Shown: positions 10,990-23,079 of the stretch, piece after piece
Numbering within the stretch: position 1 is the stretch's first letter
Layout of the letters: the number at the start of each line of letters is the position of its first letter
Origin: Jacaranda mimosifolia
Taxonomy: Eukaryota > Streptophyta > Magnoliopsida > Lamiales > Bignoniaceae
Assembly (NCBI GenBank): GCA_018894105.1
Contig: CM032117.1
Coordinates: forward strand, 35,692,501-35,756,500
DNA length: 64,000 nucleotides
Direction of reading: 5' to 3'
Made by a program: the position numbers and the translations under genes
Notes under the pieces: generated by a model
What the model saw: only the letters and a program-made list of their open reading frames with translations
Told to the model about the DNA's origin: nothing
The model's database searches: none

Positions 10990-13200
10990 TGTTGGAATAA
11001 TGCCCCGTAAGCCAATTAGATTGGCCTTGTAAACTATTTCCTTATAAGACAATCTTGATTGAATGATATTCATTATATGGCTATCTTCATCTTTCGCTCG
11101 TTGTTTACTTCACTCGCATTTGCATGAAGCCCTTAGATCACACACGACTAAAGGACTTGAATACGCATTGGATGGTGATCATGGAATAATTCTTACACGG
11201 TCATGATCTTAAATCTTCCAAGTCATAGGATCTTACGAGACAGGGCATCTAAGATCCAGATAGACTTGCACTAATGAAGCATAAATCCAAGAGTTGGTTG
11301 TTGCTCCATTCCATGAGCAATCTCATATGAGATATGGATGTAAATTAGTGAGTGCTTGCTAGAGAACATGGCATTGAAGGCCCGCCCGAAGAATCCAATA
11401 GATAGCCGAAGTGGCAAGTTCTCCGGCTTATCTAGTGCATATTATTATTCCTTTGACCTGAGCATCCATGGTAACCTTGTGTTTCGTCCTTATGCTTTGA
11501 TTCTTCCTTGCTTACTTAGCAATTCACTCGGGGTTGAGATTAGGCATGAGCTACTAGACATGGAGGTTTGTGAGATCCATGATGAAATCCAACTCCTCGC
11601 TTTTGTGAAGGGCGAGTCAATCTCCTATGTGTTCTATAATGATCAATTCTAAGAAATCCTTGCGCAAGGTGATATGAAAATTTGGAAAGGTATTTACAAA
11701 GATGAGATCACTAAGGGAATCGAACATTGAGAATAGAAGCATAGTATCAAGGCTATTAGGGAGCCGACTAATATCTTGCCCTAGGCCTCTTTCATATATG
11801 TAGGAGACGGAAGGACTGTATTTGCATGGTACTCGTAATGCTAGAATGGTTCTCCAAGAGCATTCATTTTGGCCAATTAGTTGGGCTCTGTAGGCTTGAG
11901 GTTGAACATCGATCATTGAGATCAGGTACTCTTCAATTAATGAGATTAATTGAATTGAGTTGCTTAGTTTAAAGGAGTTTAAAACTAATGTGAATATTTG
12001 ATATTTCATAAGTCACAAGGAGTTGTGAGCCCATATCCAATGAATGGTAGAACCTATGGGTCACACACAAAAGCCAATTGGATGATCTATTGAAGGAAGG
12101 AGAATTTTCTAAGTGTTAGAAAATTCATCTTGACCGATTTTGAAGGAGGTGAAAATTGGAGTCATTTTTGGCTTGGTCAATTTAATATAAGAGTTAAATT
12201 AAGATCAATTAGTTAATAGTTAATTAATTGATGCCACATGACTATTAATTGGTCAAACTAATTAAGGGTTAAATTAATTTTGACTAACTTAAAGAGTTAA
12301 TCACTTTGACTTAATAGTTAAGTCAAAGAATTATTAATTAAATTAAAGTGTTTAATTTAATTAAATTGGAGAGTTTATTTTGAAGAGTATTATTAAATGA
12401 AGGGTTCATTTAATATGGAATTAGAATTCATTTGGAAAACATTTCATTAGATGAAATGCAAATTCCAAATGACACTCAAATTCACATTAACACTAATTGT
12501 TAGTGCCCACCTTGGCATGGACATGTGGCATCCCTTCCTTGAAGATGGTGTGTGACCACACACCATCCTTCTCCTATATATAGATATAGAAGAGAGGGTG
12601 GCATATTGCTAGCATTGTGCAAGGTGTGCATTATTCTCCCAACAACTTTGTTGGTGGGCATCTAATAGTTAGAATTTCCATAAATCTGTCCCACCTCCTT
12701 TATCCTCCTCACCCATACTTGGCATTCTTCCCTTTATTTCTATGCAATAATCTTCAGCTATTTTTGTAGAGAAAAGGTCCATCCATTTGGTATGTGGACT
12801 ATATCATTAGAGGCAATATGTTTGGGTTGATGTTGCTCTTGTTGAAACAATTTCTGGCAACCACCTGCACTAAGTTCTGGGAGGACTTACTTTGTTCTGA
12901 TTGAGCCACAATTTTGACTGTAGCATCTTCAACGTGTTGAGAGAGTGCAGTAAAATTTTTCAGCTCAAAAGGAGGTGTTCAACTTGGGGAATTCAGTTGG
13001 TGTTCCTGTTGCGCCAGTAAGGAGACAACTTCAAGAGTTGAAAGGTGTTTTCTCTTGCTCCTTGATTTTCAGTTTCATCAAGGTATTTCCCTATCTAAAT
13101 ATGAGTCCTATGCATGTCTAGATCCTTGTGGATGTGTCAGGGGTAGTTTTTATTCAGTTTGTTTGAAAATATTTAGATCCTAGAGCCACACACACCTTCA
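10990..13200 (+). repeat. 5' LTR of copia A-1, 2211 bp
   Basis: It begins TGTTGGAATA and ends ACACCTTCA directly before the primer binding site. The same text opens the LTRs at 19051, 35943 and 37617 and ends the solo LTR at 46056. The LTR is long for copia. An open frame at 11356-11652 (+) falls inside it and is non-coding LTR sequence shared with the other copies. Confidence 0.9.
12544..12588 (+). promoter_or_regulatory. LTR promoter: hairpin plus TATA box
   Basis: CTATATATAGATATAG (12574-12589) is a strong plant TATA element in the expected U3/R area, and the equivalent site is kept in copy A-2 (39208-39222). Just upstream is a perfect 11-bp inverted repeat with a 2-base loop: GATGGTGTGTG-ac-CACACACCATC (12544-12567). 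Transcription would start about 30 bases past the TATA box and run into gag. Confidence 0.6.
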
Positions 13201-13202
13201 AG

Positions 13203-13214
13203 TTGTATCGGAGC
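13203..13214 (+). other. Primer binding site (initiator tRNA-Met type), mutated
   Basis: TTGTATCGGAGC lies two bases after the LTR end. It corresponds to TGGTATCAGAGC, which is kept unmutated at the same place in copy A-2 (39833-39844). This is the standard copia site complementary to the 3' end of initiator methionine tRNA. It differs at two positions here. Confidence 0.8.
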
Positions 13215-15190
13215 CTTATTTATGCATGTATTTGGATTTTGCTTGGATGATTGGTTCTTGTGAAGAATTGATCAATAACACTATGTAGTCAATCCATACG
13301 ATCGGTTGGAGTGTATGGATGTTCTTGTTTGTGGCTCCTTGATTAATAGATTAAATCATGCTATTATGTGCTTTGAGTGTTAAATCACGTGATGTGTATG
13401 TTTTAATTCATTTTGTCTAATGTTGAATATTGATTTGGCATTTGTAGGTGTTATATGTTGATATAACATGTTGTGAATGGCCTTAAGTTATTTTGGTCAT
13501 TTTTTGGTCCAATAAGATTGGATATAATTGGAGATTTTTGAAGGATATGATTCTTGCTTAAACTTATTTTTCAAGCATCATTGAGGACTTGATATTTCAG
13601 TTTTTAAAAGGTGCTTTAATCTGAAATTTTCATCTATGTTGTGTGTTGTGATGTTTAGAAGTTGTTCTAAAATTCTTGGTGTAGAAATGTTGAGCCAAAA
13701 ATGGCTTGACTCGCTACTGACCCCAAAAACAAGGGAGCTGCCAGTACTTAGCAGCACACAGTAGGGCAGTGGCCCAAAGATGTTGCCTAGCAGTGTGCAA
13801 ACCTCGGCCAGTAGTGCCTGGTTGGGTTTGGGATGAGTTTTGAGCTTTTCTTTTGGTTTCTTTAGTGACCAGACTTATTTTGAGAAACACAATGGATGCA
13901 CAAGTGTTGTGCAAGGTCTCAAAAATATGTTGGACACTTTTGATTGCTTTGAAAATTTGTTAATGTTGATTTCCACTATGGCAGAAATATGGTGCATAAA
14001 TGTTATGCTTGCTTTTGCATGACCAATTATTTATTAATATATATGATTAGCATTTAATTGATGAAATTGAATGTCAATTCTTAATTTATATATTATTCAT
14101 TTAAATGTTGAATGGATGATGTATGAATAGGGACGATCATGTGCCTTTAATATTAATTTTATTTGTTTGAAATTGTTGAAAAGGGTTGTATTAAGTTGGG
14201 GCTTCCATGCCTCTTAATTTTCATCTTGTAAATGTTATAAGAGTAGAATCACTAGGAGTGGGGATTTCTTTCTCATGTAAATGTTACAATGAGCAAAGAA
14301 GATTATTGGAGGCATGAAGACCCATAAATGTATGGGAAATACTCATGTAATAGCTAGATTTAATCAACTCACTAAAAATCAACTAAGTGGTGCACCTATG
14401 GCTCTAAGTGCATCAATTGGTTAGGCTCATGGTCATCCCACCCTAGGAGCATGCTAGGCGTATTTACTTATTTATGCTTTTCATATCCTATTGATGTATG
14501 AGATATAAGATTAGGATATAGAGAGCCTAAATAAGAAGATAAAATGATGGCATCTTTGTAAGCAAAAACCCTCAACTTAGAATATCTAAGTGCTTTCAAA
14601 TATCAAGTCAAAATGGATACAAGTTAAAAGAGTTTAATTAATCCATGTCTTCTACGAATAGTATGTGGCATGACGATGCTACCATTATTTGTGTGATGTC
14701 TCACGAGTCATGGGTCACATGTGTAGTGGAAAGTTGTGATCATATACTTAGCATGAGATGCACCTTTGATTTGAGAACACCCATACATTGGCACATGAGT
14801 CGTGACATATTGTGGGCCCGCCTCGAATTGAAATGATTGGTAGGTTCGACTTGACACCTAGTAATGTGGATGTCTCACGAGTCGTAGGTCTTCATAAAAA
14901 GTGAGGCAAAATATATCAAAAGTTGTATGAGATGCAATTAGCAAAAGTTGCTTAGCTTTGGATTGTTTGTGGATGTCACATGAATCGTAGGTTCACTTGC
15001 AAGTCTTTAGGATCTTGATTCTCACAAGGAAATAAGATTTCCTAAATTCTTCTAGGGGTGAAGGATTTGATAAAACAGTGGGAGAAAAACATGCTTGAAA
15101 GACCATGAACATGTTTTCAGTATCTATATTCAATCACATGCTTATACTATTTTTCGCCTCTTGTAGATTTTTGAAATCTTCAAAAATAAA
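13215..15190 (+). other. Untranslated leader of copia A-1
   Basis: About 2 kb between primer binding site and gag. It is colinear with 39845-41786 of A-2, including 'gtgcaccta.ggctctaagtgca' and 'catcccaccctaggagcatg'. No frame is conserved between the two copies, so it is treated as leader rather than a gene. Confidence 0.7.
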
Positions 15191-16010
15191 ATGGCTAAAA
15201 ATCCACTCGCAAGAATTTTGGAAATCAATATGCTAATCGGGCCAATCTTCCAGATTGGTTGAGAAACCTTAAAATAACTCTTGACTCCGATAAGAGGACT
15301 TATGTCCCAGATCAAAGTCCTACGGACACATTTGGTAATGACACCATCGATGAGGACTGTGAAAGGTTCACAAAATTTGTAAATGATGATCTACAAGTTA
15401 GATGCCTCATGTTGGCTTCCATCACCAACAAGCTTAAAAAGACTCACGAGCAAATGAAACATGCTGGAGAGGTCTACTTGCACCTACAATAGTTGTACGG
15501 TGTAAAAACTATACACGAAAGGTCCGCTTTGTCTAGGGAGCTCTTCAAGTTAAGGTGAGTGAGGGGACAAGTGTCCATGATCATGGGCTCAAGATGATTG
15601 GACTCATCAAGAAGCTTGGACAAATTGACGTGATTATGGACAATGACCTCTATGTGGATTTGATCATCCAGTCATTAACCCCATCATTCGACCAATTCAT
15701 TATGAACTTTAACATGTCCAAGCAAGAAGTTACAATTAACAAATGGGTGAACATGTTTGTGACCACTGAGGTGACTATGGAAAAGGAGAAACCTCTTATG
15801 CTAGCTTCTTCCTCCAAGTCGAAAGGCCCTAGGGGCCTAAGAAAGAGAGGTAAGAAGAAGAAGAGTTCTTCCTCAAAAGGGAAGCAACCTATGAAATGTT
15901 CATGGGGGATCAAGAAAAATGCAAAAATCGATGCAAGTTGTTTCCACTGTGATGAAAAGGGGCACTAGAAGAGAAACTGCAAAGCATACCTTGCAACCCT
16001 TGAGAAGGGT
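15191..16010 (+). pseudogene. copia A-1 gag (UBN2-type) pseudogene
   Basis: The start MAKNPLARILE is shared with A-2. The frame then shifts and resumes at 15259 (LRNLKITLDSDKRTYV) and 15555 (GLKMIGLIKKLGQIDVIMDN...DLIIQSL), the core of the copia gag capsid family. A basic, serine-rich stretch precedes a CCHC zinc knuckle at 15939-15980 (CFHCDEKGH, stop, KRNC). The codon after His, Trp in intact relatives, is TAG. Gag would package the element RNA into cytoplasmic particles. With at least one frameshift and two stops (15490, 15967) it cannot produce a full protein. Confidence 0.85.
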
Positions 16011-16039
16011 ATGTACTTTCTTGAAGTGCATTTAACGAT

Positions 16040-17340
16040 AAATTTTCCTCATGGGTATTTGATACTTCGTGTGGTTCTCACTCTTGTAATTCGTTACAGG
16101 GGATGAAAAGAATAAAGAGTCTGTGTGAAGAGGATATGATCCTCCGCCTAGGAAATGGAGCAAGAATTGTAGCTATGGTCTAAGGCATTATCAAGTTAGA
16201 CTTAGGAAACTCTAGTATTATACTTAATCCAGTTTATTATGTACTGAATCTTGTTAAGAACATTATGACAATTCCGGTTCTTGATTATGAAGAATATGAT
16301 TTTTCTATATCGAATGGGACATTGAAGGCATTGAAGAATGAATATTTAATTGCTTAAGGTACATTGATTAAAGAATTATATGTACTTGAATCTCAACCTT
16401 CACTAATGCACATTTAATCAAGTAAGAGGAAATTAGATAAACAAGAAGATGTCATCCTTTGGCATGCCAGACTTGGGTATATCTTTGAAAATAAGATGAA
16501 AAAATAAGAAGCTCTCAAAGCACTAAATGTTAGTGGCATTGGGGACTTTCCTACTTGTGGATCTTTTTTGAAGGGAAAAATGATCAAGGCTCCATTTGTA
16601 GGACGATCGGAGTGCTCCACAAGTCATTTGGATTTGATCCATAGGATGTTTGTGGCCCACTAAGAGTTAGTGCGAGAAATGGCTATTCTTACTTCGTTAC
16701 TTTCTCCGATGATTATAGTCGGTTCGAACACGTGTATCTTATGAAGTACAAGTCCAAAGCCTTTGAAAAGTTCAAAGAGTATACGATTGAAGTGGAAAAG
16801 CAATTAGGACGTAGTATTAAAGCTCTTTGATTGGATTGAGGGGGAGAATACTTAAGTACCAAGTTCTTGGATTATCTAAAAGAGAATGGGATTCTCTCAC
16901 AATAGACTCCACCCTGCACACTTTAACACAATGGAGTAGCCGAGAGGAGAAATCATACCTTATTGGACATGGTACATTCCATGATGAGCTTTTCTGGTGT
17001 GCCCATATTCTTTTGGGGATACGCCTTAGAAACAACAGTGAAGTGATTAAATGTAGTACCTTCAAAGTCGGTGCAAAAAACGCCGCATGATATGTGTTAT
17101 GGGAAAGTACTCTCTTACCACTACCTTAGGGTTTAGAGGTCTACTACTTATGTGAGATGGACAGTGGTGGACAACTTAGATAGTAGATCCATCTTCTGCA
17201 AGTTTGTGGGTTACCTAAGAGAGCCTATGGGTTATTATTTTTATGATGCATCGGAACACATGATGTTTATTTCGAGGAACGCCACCTTTTTAGAAAAGGA
17301 TTTTCTATTGGATAAAAATGGCATTATTGTTTAAACTTGA
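16040..17340 (+). pseudogene. copia A-1 protease and integrase pseudogene
   Basis: The protease site reads FDTSCGSHSC near 16055, where D-T-G is usual. The GAG-pre-integrase zinc region keeps WHARLG but has lost its second His (GY for GH) and one Cys (CGSF for CESC). In the integrase core the second Asp survives in a degraded LDxGGEY context (stops replace Arg codons near 16830), and the catalytic Glu context NGVAERRNHTLLDMV is still visible near 16935. The stretch up to 17334 (RWTVVDNLDSRSIFCKFVGY) is the usual integrase C-terminal link to RT. Many in-frame stops, several of the CAA-to-TAA or CGA-to-TGA type, make it non-functional. Confidence 0.85.
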
Positions 17341-18940
17341 TGAAGTTCAAGATGATCATCAAATCCCATAAGTGGTGGAAACAAGTGAGCAATAAGAGCC
17401 TCACACACAATCTCTGAGAAGGTCAGACCGAATCAAGAAGCAACCCGAAAGGTTCAAATTCCTTTATGAGACGGGCCAATTGCATACGGATCCGAAGACC
17501 TATGAGGAAGCTATGTTGGACATAGACTCGGGACATTAGCTTAACACTATGAGATCCAAAATAGACTCCATGTACTCCAACAAAGTATAGACTTTGGTAG
17601 ATCCACCAAAGGGAATGGTTCTCATTGGTTTCAAGTGGATCTATAAGTGAAAGCTAAGAGTAAATAAAGAGGTAGTGACCTTTAAAGCGTGACTAGTGAC
17701 AAAGGATTACACTCAAAGACACGGTATCAATTTTGAGGAAACCTTTTCATATGTCGCTATGCCTAAGTCCATTCAGATTCTACTTCCCATAGCTGCATCT
17801 TATAACTATGAGATATGGCAAATGGATGTAAAAATTGCTTTCCTGAATGGAAACATTGAAGAAGAAACCTAGATGGAACAACCATAAGTTTTTACATCCA
17901 AGAGGAGTGAGCAAAAGGTTTGCAAACTCCAGATATCCATTTATGGACTCAAACAGACGTCCCGAAGTTGGAACATATGTTTTGACAAGACAGTCAAATC
18001 GTTTAGCTTTGTCAAAAAGTGTATAAACCATGTGTGTATATGAAAGCTAGTGGGAGCGGTGTACAGTTTGTTGTGCTTTTATGTCGATGACATCCTTATC
18101 ATTAGGAATGAGATAGGAATGTCAGAATGTACTAAAGTGTGGTTATCTACATAATTCTCTATGAAGGATTTGGGATAAGCATCCTACGTATTAGGAAAAC
18201 GTATCTATAGAGAAGGATCGAGAAGGATGCTAGGGCTTTCTCAAACCCCGTACATTAACAAAACATTAAAGAGTTTTACTATGGAAGAATCCAATAGGGA
18301 GTTTCTTCCCATGGGACATGGCTATCCGTCTCTCCAAGTCTATGGCCCCCAAGACCAAAGACGAGAGACAGAGGATGTCCCATATATCTTATGCCTCTAC
18401 CATTGGAAACATAATATATGCAATTCAATGTACAAGACCAGATGTGGCACGCTCGCTAAATGTTACGATTAGATTCCATTCCAATCCCATTGAGAGTCAC
18501 TGGATAGCTGTTAAAGCAATCCTTAAGTACTTGAGAAGGACTAAGGATTTATTTTCGATATACGGCAATGGAGAATTGAAACTCAATGGATTTTCAAATT
18601 CCAGTTTTCAATCCGATGTAGATGACCTGAAATCCACTTATGGATTCATATTTTGCCCCAATGGCGGCGCGGTGAGTTGGAAGAGTTCCAAACAAGATAC
18701 CACGAGCAGTTCTACTATCAAGGCAGAATATATTGCAACTTCAGAAGGTACAAAGGAAGGTGTTTGGACAAAAATTTTCATTCAAGAGTTGAATGTAGTG
18801 CCTAGCATTGCTAAGCTAGTAGTTGTCTTTTGTGATAACAGTGGGGCGGTAGCACAAGCTAAAGAGCCAAGATCTCACCAACAATCCAAGCACATTTTGA
18901 TAGATGTGACATCCAAGTGTAGAGAGTTGCTTTAAAATAG
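17341..18940 (+). pseudogene. copia A-1 reverse transcriptase and RNase H pseudogene
   Basis: RT begins around 17599 (DPPKGMVLIGFKWIYK) and shows WQMDVK.AFLNGNIEEE near 17820. The catalytic YVDD box is intact at 18080-18091 but sits after a frameshift. RNase H is the best-kept part: 18318-18935 is open for 205 codons and carries QCTRPDVA, SWKSSKQDTTSSST, AEYIA and FCDNSGA, ending in KEPRSHQQSKHI. Its first catalytic Asp (YSD/FSD in relatives) reads FSN, so it is probably inactive even where open. The fragment would copy element RNA into DNA inside the particle. Confidence 0.9.
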
Positions 18941-19035
18941 AATATAATAGATCCACTGACTAAACCTCTATCTCAAAATGTCTTTGAAGGACATCTTGAG
19001 AAGAAGGGTCTCAAGACTATGGGGCATTAGCTTTA

Positions 19036-19050
19036 TGGTAAGTGGGAGAT
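19036..19050 (+). other. Polypurine tract of copia A-1
   Basis: Purine-rich GGTAAGTGGGAGAT directly abuts the 3' LTR start TGTTGGAATA at 19051. This is the plus-strand DNA primer site expected in this position. Confidence 0.75.
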
Positions 19051-20248
19051 TGTTGGAATAATCCCCTGCAAGCTAATTAGATTGGCCTTGTAAACTATTT
19101 CCTTGTAAGACAATCTTAATTGAATGATATTCATTATATGGCCATCTTTATCTTATGCTGATTGTTTACTTCACTCGCATTTGGATGAATCCCTTAGATC
19201 ACACAAGACTGCGGAACTTGATTACGTATTGGATGGTGATCATGGAATAAGTCTTACACGGTTGTGATCTTAAATCTTTCAAGTCATAGGATCTTACGAG
19301 ATAGGGCATCTAAGATCTGAATAAACTTGCACTAATAATGTATAAATCCAACAGTTGGATGTTGCTCCATTCCATGAGCAATCCCATATGAGATATAGAT
19401 ACATGTTAATTAGTGCTTGTTAGAGAACAAGGCATTAAAGGCCCACCCGGAGAATCCACTAGAAAGCTGAAGTGGCAAGTCGATAGTGGCAAGTTCTCCT
19501 GCTTATGCTAATGCATATTATTAGTCCTTTGACTTGAGGACCCATGGTAACTTTGTGTTTGGTCCTTATGCCTTGACTCTTCCTTGGTTACTTAGCGGGC
19601 CTCTTGGGTTGATATTTGACATGAGCTACTAGATATGGAGGTTTGTGAGATCCAAGAAGGAGTCTGGCTCCTCGCTTTTGTGAAGGGCGAATGCATCTCC
19701 TATGTGTTCTATAATGATCGATTCCAAGAAATCCTTGTGCAAGGTGATATGACAATTTGGAAGGTGTTTCTAAAGATGAGGTCACTATGGAAATCGAACA
19801 TTGAGAATAGAAGTATAGTATTGAGGCTATTAGGAAGCCGACTAATACTTTGCCCTAGGCCTCTTTCATAGAGATAGGAAACGGAAGGATTGTATTTGCA
19901 TGGTACACATAATGCTAGAATAGTTCTCCAAGAGAATTTATTTCGACCAATTAGTTGGGCTCCATAGGCTTGAGGTTGGACATCGACCATAGAGATTGGG
20001 TACTCTTCAATTAATGAGATTAATTGAATTGAGTTGCTTAGTTTAAAGGAGTTTAAACTAATGCGAATATTTGATATTCCATAAGTCACAAGGAGTTCTG
20101 AGCCCATGTCCAATGAATGGTAGAGCCTAATGGGTCACACATAAAAGCCAATTGGATGATCTATTGAAGGAAGGAGAATTTTCTAAGTGTTAGAAAATTT
20201 ATCTTGACTGAATTTGATGGAGGTGAAAATTGGTGTCATTTTTGGTTG
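19051..20248 (+). repeat. 3' LTR of copia A-1, truncated
   Basis: It matches 10990-12185 of the 5' LTR, then breaks off at about 20248 within 'gtcatttttggttggg', where gypsy integrase sequence begins. The promoter half and the LTR end are missing. Confidence 0.88.
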
Positions 20249-20872
20249 GGTTTATATTCATTTGAGAAAGGAAATATTTCCTAATCAAAGAAAATCCAAG
20301 TTTAATGCTAGAGGAGATGGTCCATCTCAAGTGCTGGAAAAGATTAATGACAATGCTTACAAGATTGACATTCCATGTGAGTATGAAGTTTCTAAAGCAT
20401 TTATATTTCTGATCCTTTTTCTTTTGACATGGATTCAGATTTGAGGATGAATCTTTTTGAGCACGGAGGGACTAATATGAACACTATAGGGCAACATGGT
20501 TATTCCGGCGTTCGGGGGTAAAATGGAGATTGCAACATACTAGTGGGACCTATCACAAAAGCAAGAGCAAAGAGGCTAAAAGATGGCTTTACAAATTTGG
20601 CTACATCATGTGTTGAAGAGATGCATCAAGAATGGGTTAAGGAAAAAAAGAACAAGTCAAAGAGTCAAAGGAATGAAGTTGGATAGCTTATCACCTTGTG
20701 CTTGGCATATAAGGCTTGAAAAGGCCCAACAAGGCCAAAAGAAGTCCCAAATGTGTAGAAGTCATGGAGGAAAAACGATGTGACCAAAGCAAAATTTTAT
20801 TCTGAATTGGATTTGAGTTTGGATTATTATCTATAGACTTAGTCTATATCTCATTTTAATTCACAAGGAGAG
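20249..20872 (+). pseudogene. Ty3/gypsy integrase C-terminus, fragment
   Basis: From 20249 the frame reads [33 protein letters not shown], the GPY/F-type C-terminal module of plant Ty3/gypsy integrases. It continues after a frameshift near 20395 as [15 protein letters not shown]. In another frame GPITRARAKRLKDG follows around 20548, the usual end of this polyprotein. The rest of gag-pol is absent because the element is cut at the junction with the copia LTR. The lineage is probably chromovirus-like but not certain. Confidence 0.85.
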
Positions 20873-21177
20873 TGTAAATACTCTGTTAAAAATGTGTATG
20901 TAGATTTTGATGAATATTGATTGATATTTTTTATGCGTTCTTCTCTCAAGAAAAACTACTACTTTGCTTTTTGCATCAAGAAATTGAATAAGTTCTTTTA
21001 AGGTACTAATTTCTTCTAGTGTTTATTCAATTTTTGATTCTTATTCTCAATTATTTGTATTTCTAAGATTAAGTATCTTAGGGGTTCAATAGGATGGTGT
21101 TTTATTCTAGGGTTTGTTCAATATCAATTTGTGTGTTTGAGGTTTTAGGATCAATATATCCTTAGGGTTTTGCATCA
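20873..21177 (+). repeat. Probable gypsy 3' LTR, about 305 bp
   Basis: A purine run (AAGGAGAG) precedes TGTAAATACTCTG, and the stretch ends TTTTGCATCA exactly where sequence of the minus-strand copia B LTR begins. TG...CA boundaries after a polypurine tract fit a short gypsy LTR. No second copy exists in the window, so the limits are inferred. Confidence 0.5.
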
Positions 21178-22105
21178 AGTCCTTTAAGGTACAGAAGGAC
21201 TAAACCTTAGCTTTTACAAGCTCAACTAGAAACTTTGGTTCTTTAAGAATCGAAGAACTTGAACTTGACTTTTACGTACTCAACCAATAAACCCAACCTT
21301 TATATGGCTATGGTCAAACCTTAAAATAGTGTGTCCCAAGAAAACAAATTCCTTTAGCACCTAGACTTTATGGATCAGTCTTAACCAAAACAATATATCC
21401 CAATGAAGTGAATCCGTTCAGCATTATGACTTTAAGGATAAGTCTTAACCTTATAGAAAATTCACAATGAGAAAGATGTTAAGCTTATATAAAGCTTGAC
21501 ACAACAGTTTCAGCACAACTCTCAATCTAGAAGACTTGAACATGGGTATTTAGCTAGTAGACTTGAGAGATTTTGAGTAAAGCTTGAGAGAACTTGAATA
21601 CACAAGCTTAGAAATTTTTGCTACGCCTCTTATCTTCATTTGAAGGCCATGTTGGAATATTTATAGGCAAACTAGCCATTTACAGACATTACTCATAAGC
21701 ATGGACTCTTTTCAAACCTTCATCTTTCATGTAAGAGAGTTTTTGCTTCGCAAGCTTAACATCCTGTGTTTTTCATTTTTCTACAACTGAGCTGCCTTCA
21801 CAGACTATCTCCTCTATAGTTGTTCCAAACCTCAAATTCAAATTTGAAATTTGAACATTGAGACTTTCGGGTCATTTAGGTAGGGATATTCTATTTTTTA
21901 TCTTATGCTACTAATAAGTACCAACTTCTTCCCATCAATTGGAATTTATTCCTTTCTTTAAACAGTCTCTTGAGAATCGGATCAGATATAAACAAAAACC
22001 ATTTCTTTGATTCCTTTATCTGTCAACCATCACTTCAAAAAATACATTATTATCAAAGATTAGTTTTTTATCGTCAAAATATATGATTGGACTAAAAGGT
22101 CAACA
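21178..22105 (-). repeat. 3' LTR of copia B, truncated
   Basis: It matches 30850-31702 in order ('tttaaggta.agaaggactaaa', 'aaacaaattcctt', 'ttcacaatgagaaag', 'ggatcag.cttaac'). It starts TGTTGACC on the minus strand at 22105. The counterpart of 30454-30850 is missing at the left, where the gypsy LTR abuts. Confidence 0.85.
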
Positions 22106-22120
22106 ATCTCTCTCTTTTTG
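22106..22120 (-). other. Polypurine tract of copia B
   Basis: On the minus strand CAAAAAGAGAGAGATT stands directly before the 3' LTR start TGTTGACC, as expected for plus-strand priming. Confidence 0.8.
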
Positions 22121-23079
22121 CTGATGACAAACAACCAAGTACTCTAAAAAGAATTTCAACCAAGTAGGCATAAAGGAATGCTTATAGAGACCTTTATTCA
22201 TGTAATCTATTATCTTCCCCTGAATGAGAGATTTTTGCAAACTTTGCTCCCCCTTAATTTTATAACAAAACACCTAGTTCCTTGGAAGACGTTTGAGAAC
22301 TTAAACTCAATAAATGCATCATGTCACATATTTTTCATTTGAGAGCAATAATTGACTCAATAATTAAATACACCAACTAAGCACAATATCCTAGAAAGCA
22401 ATACATGCTAGAATCATTAACTTGGTGATACCAGAACATGTCATTAAAGATTTCAATTTTCTTTAGAGTCTTTCAATGAAGTCGGATCAGAGAATAACAT
22501 TCCTTTTAACAATTCATATCAGAGCATTTAGGATAGAAGAGATTACTAAAATTGATATATCAAATCTTGAAGGCATAGAGTAGGATACGTCTAAAGGCAA
22601 ATATTTTTAGAGCTAATAGTATAATCATATCAGAGCATAATGATACTAAGTTATCATATCAAAATTTTCAAGAATCGTCATATCATTCCAAGAGAATATC
22701 ACAAACACTATAAACATCATGATCATACTTAAAAATTATGCCAAATTATTATTCACGATAGAACACTTACTTACCAGCTATTCTCCCCTTTGGCATCATC
22801 AAGAAGGGGTTAGAATCAAAAGTAGATAGAGGGATCAATCATTAACCTATAGGATACTATTTAGCCATTAAACCATTAAACTAACAATAATATCTAGTAT
22901 TAAAGCATCCTAATATTCCTCAATACAAACATAAAAATATCGAGCAAGAAAATAAAAATTATCCTTACAAACCCATAAATTTTAAATTGTTTGAAAAAAA
23001 CTTAGCAGAAAAAGATGTAGTGCTTTATGAGTGTAGTAATGCAATGTGGTAGTGTGCGAGGCGGTCATTGAGGCCAAGA
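22121..23079 (-). other. Non-coding 3' internal region of copia B
   Basis: AT-rich internal sequence between the third ORF remnant and the polypurine tract. No conserved frame is seen. Confidence 0.5.

Larger units (their letters stand above)
10990..20248 (+). mobile_element. Ty1/copia retrotransposon A-1, 3' LTR truncated
   Basis: The order on the + strand is 5' LTR 10990-13200, primer binding site, long leader, gag, protease, integrase, reverse transcriptase, RNase H, polypurine tract and 3' LTR from 19051. That is the Ty1/copia order, with integrase before RT. The 3' LTR stops at about 20248, where Ty3/gypsy sequence begins, so no target duplication can be tested. The two LTR starts differ at roughly one position in nine over the first 210 bases (counted by eye), so the insertion is old. 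Stops and frameshifts occur in every coding part. Confidence 0.92.

Noticed and set aside
11356..11652. 98-codon open frame (+) and overlapping 130-codon frame (-, 11617-12009)
   Set aside because: Both lie inside the copia A LTR and appear in broken form in the other LTR copies; they are non-coding LTR sequence.
13714..14022. Short open frames in the copia leader
   Set aside because: The frames are not conserved in the colinear leader of A-2 (40263-40556 has different breaks).
19588..20113. Open frames in both strands
   Set aside because: Same LTR-internal sequence as in A-1's 5' LTR, not a gene.
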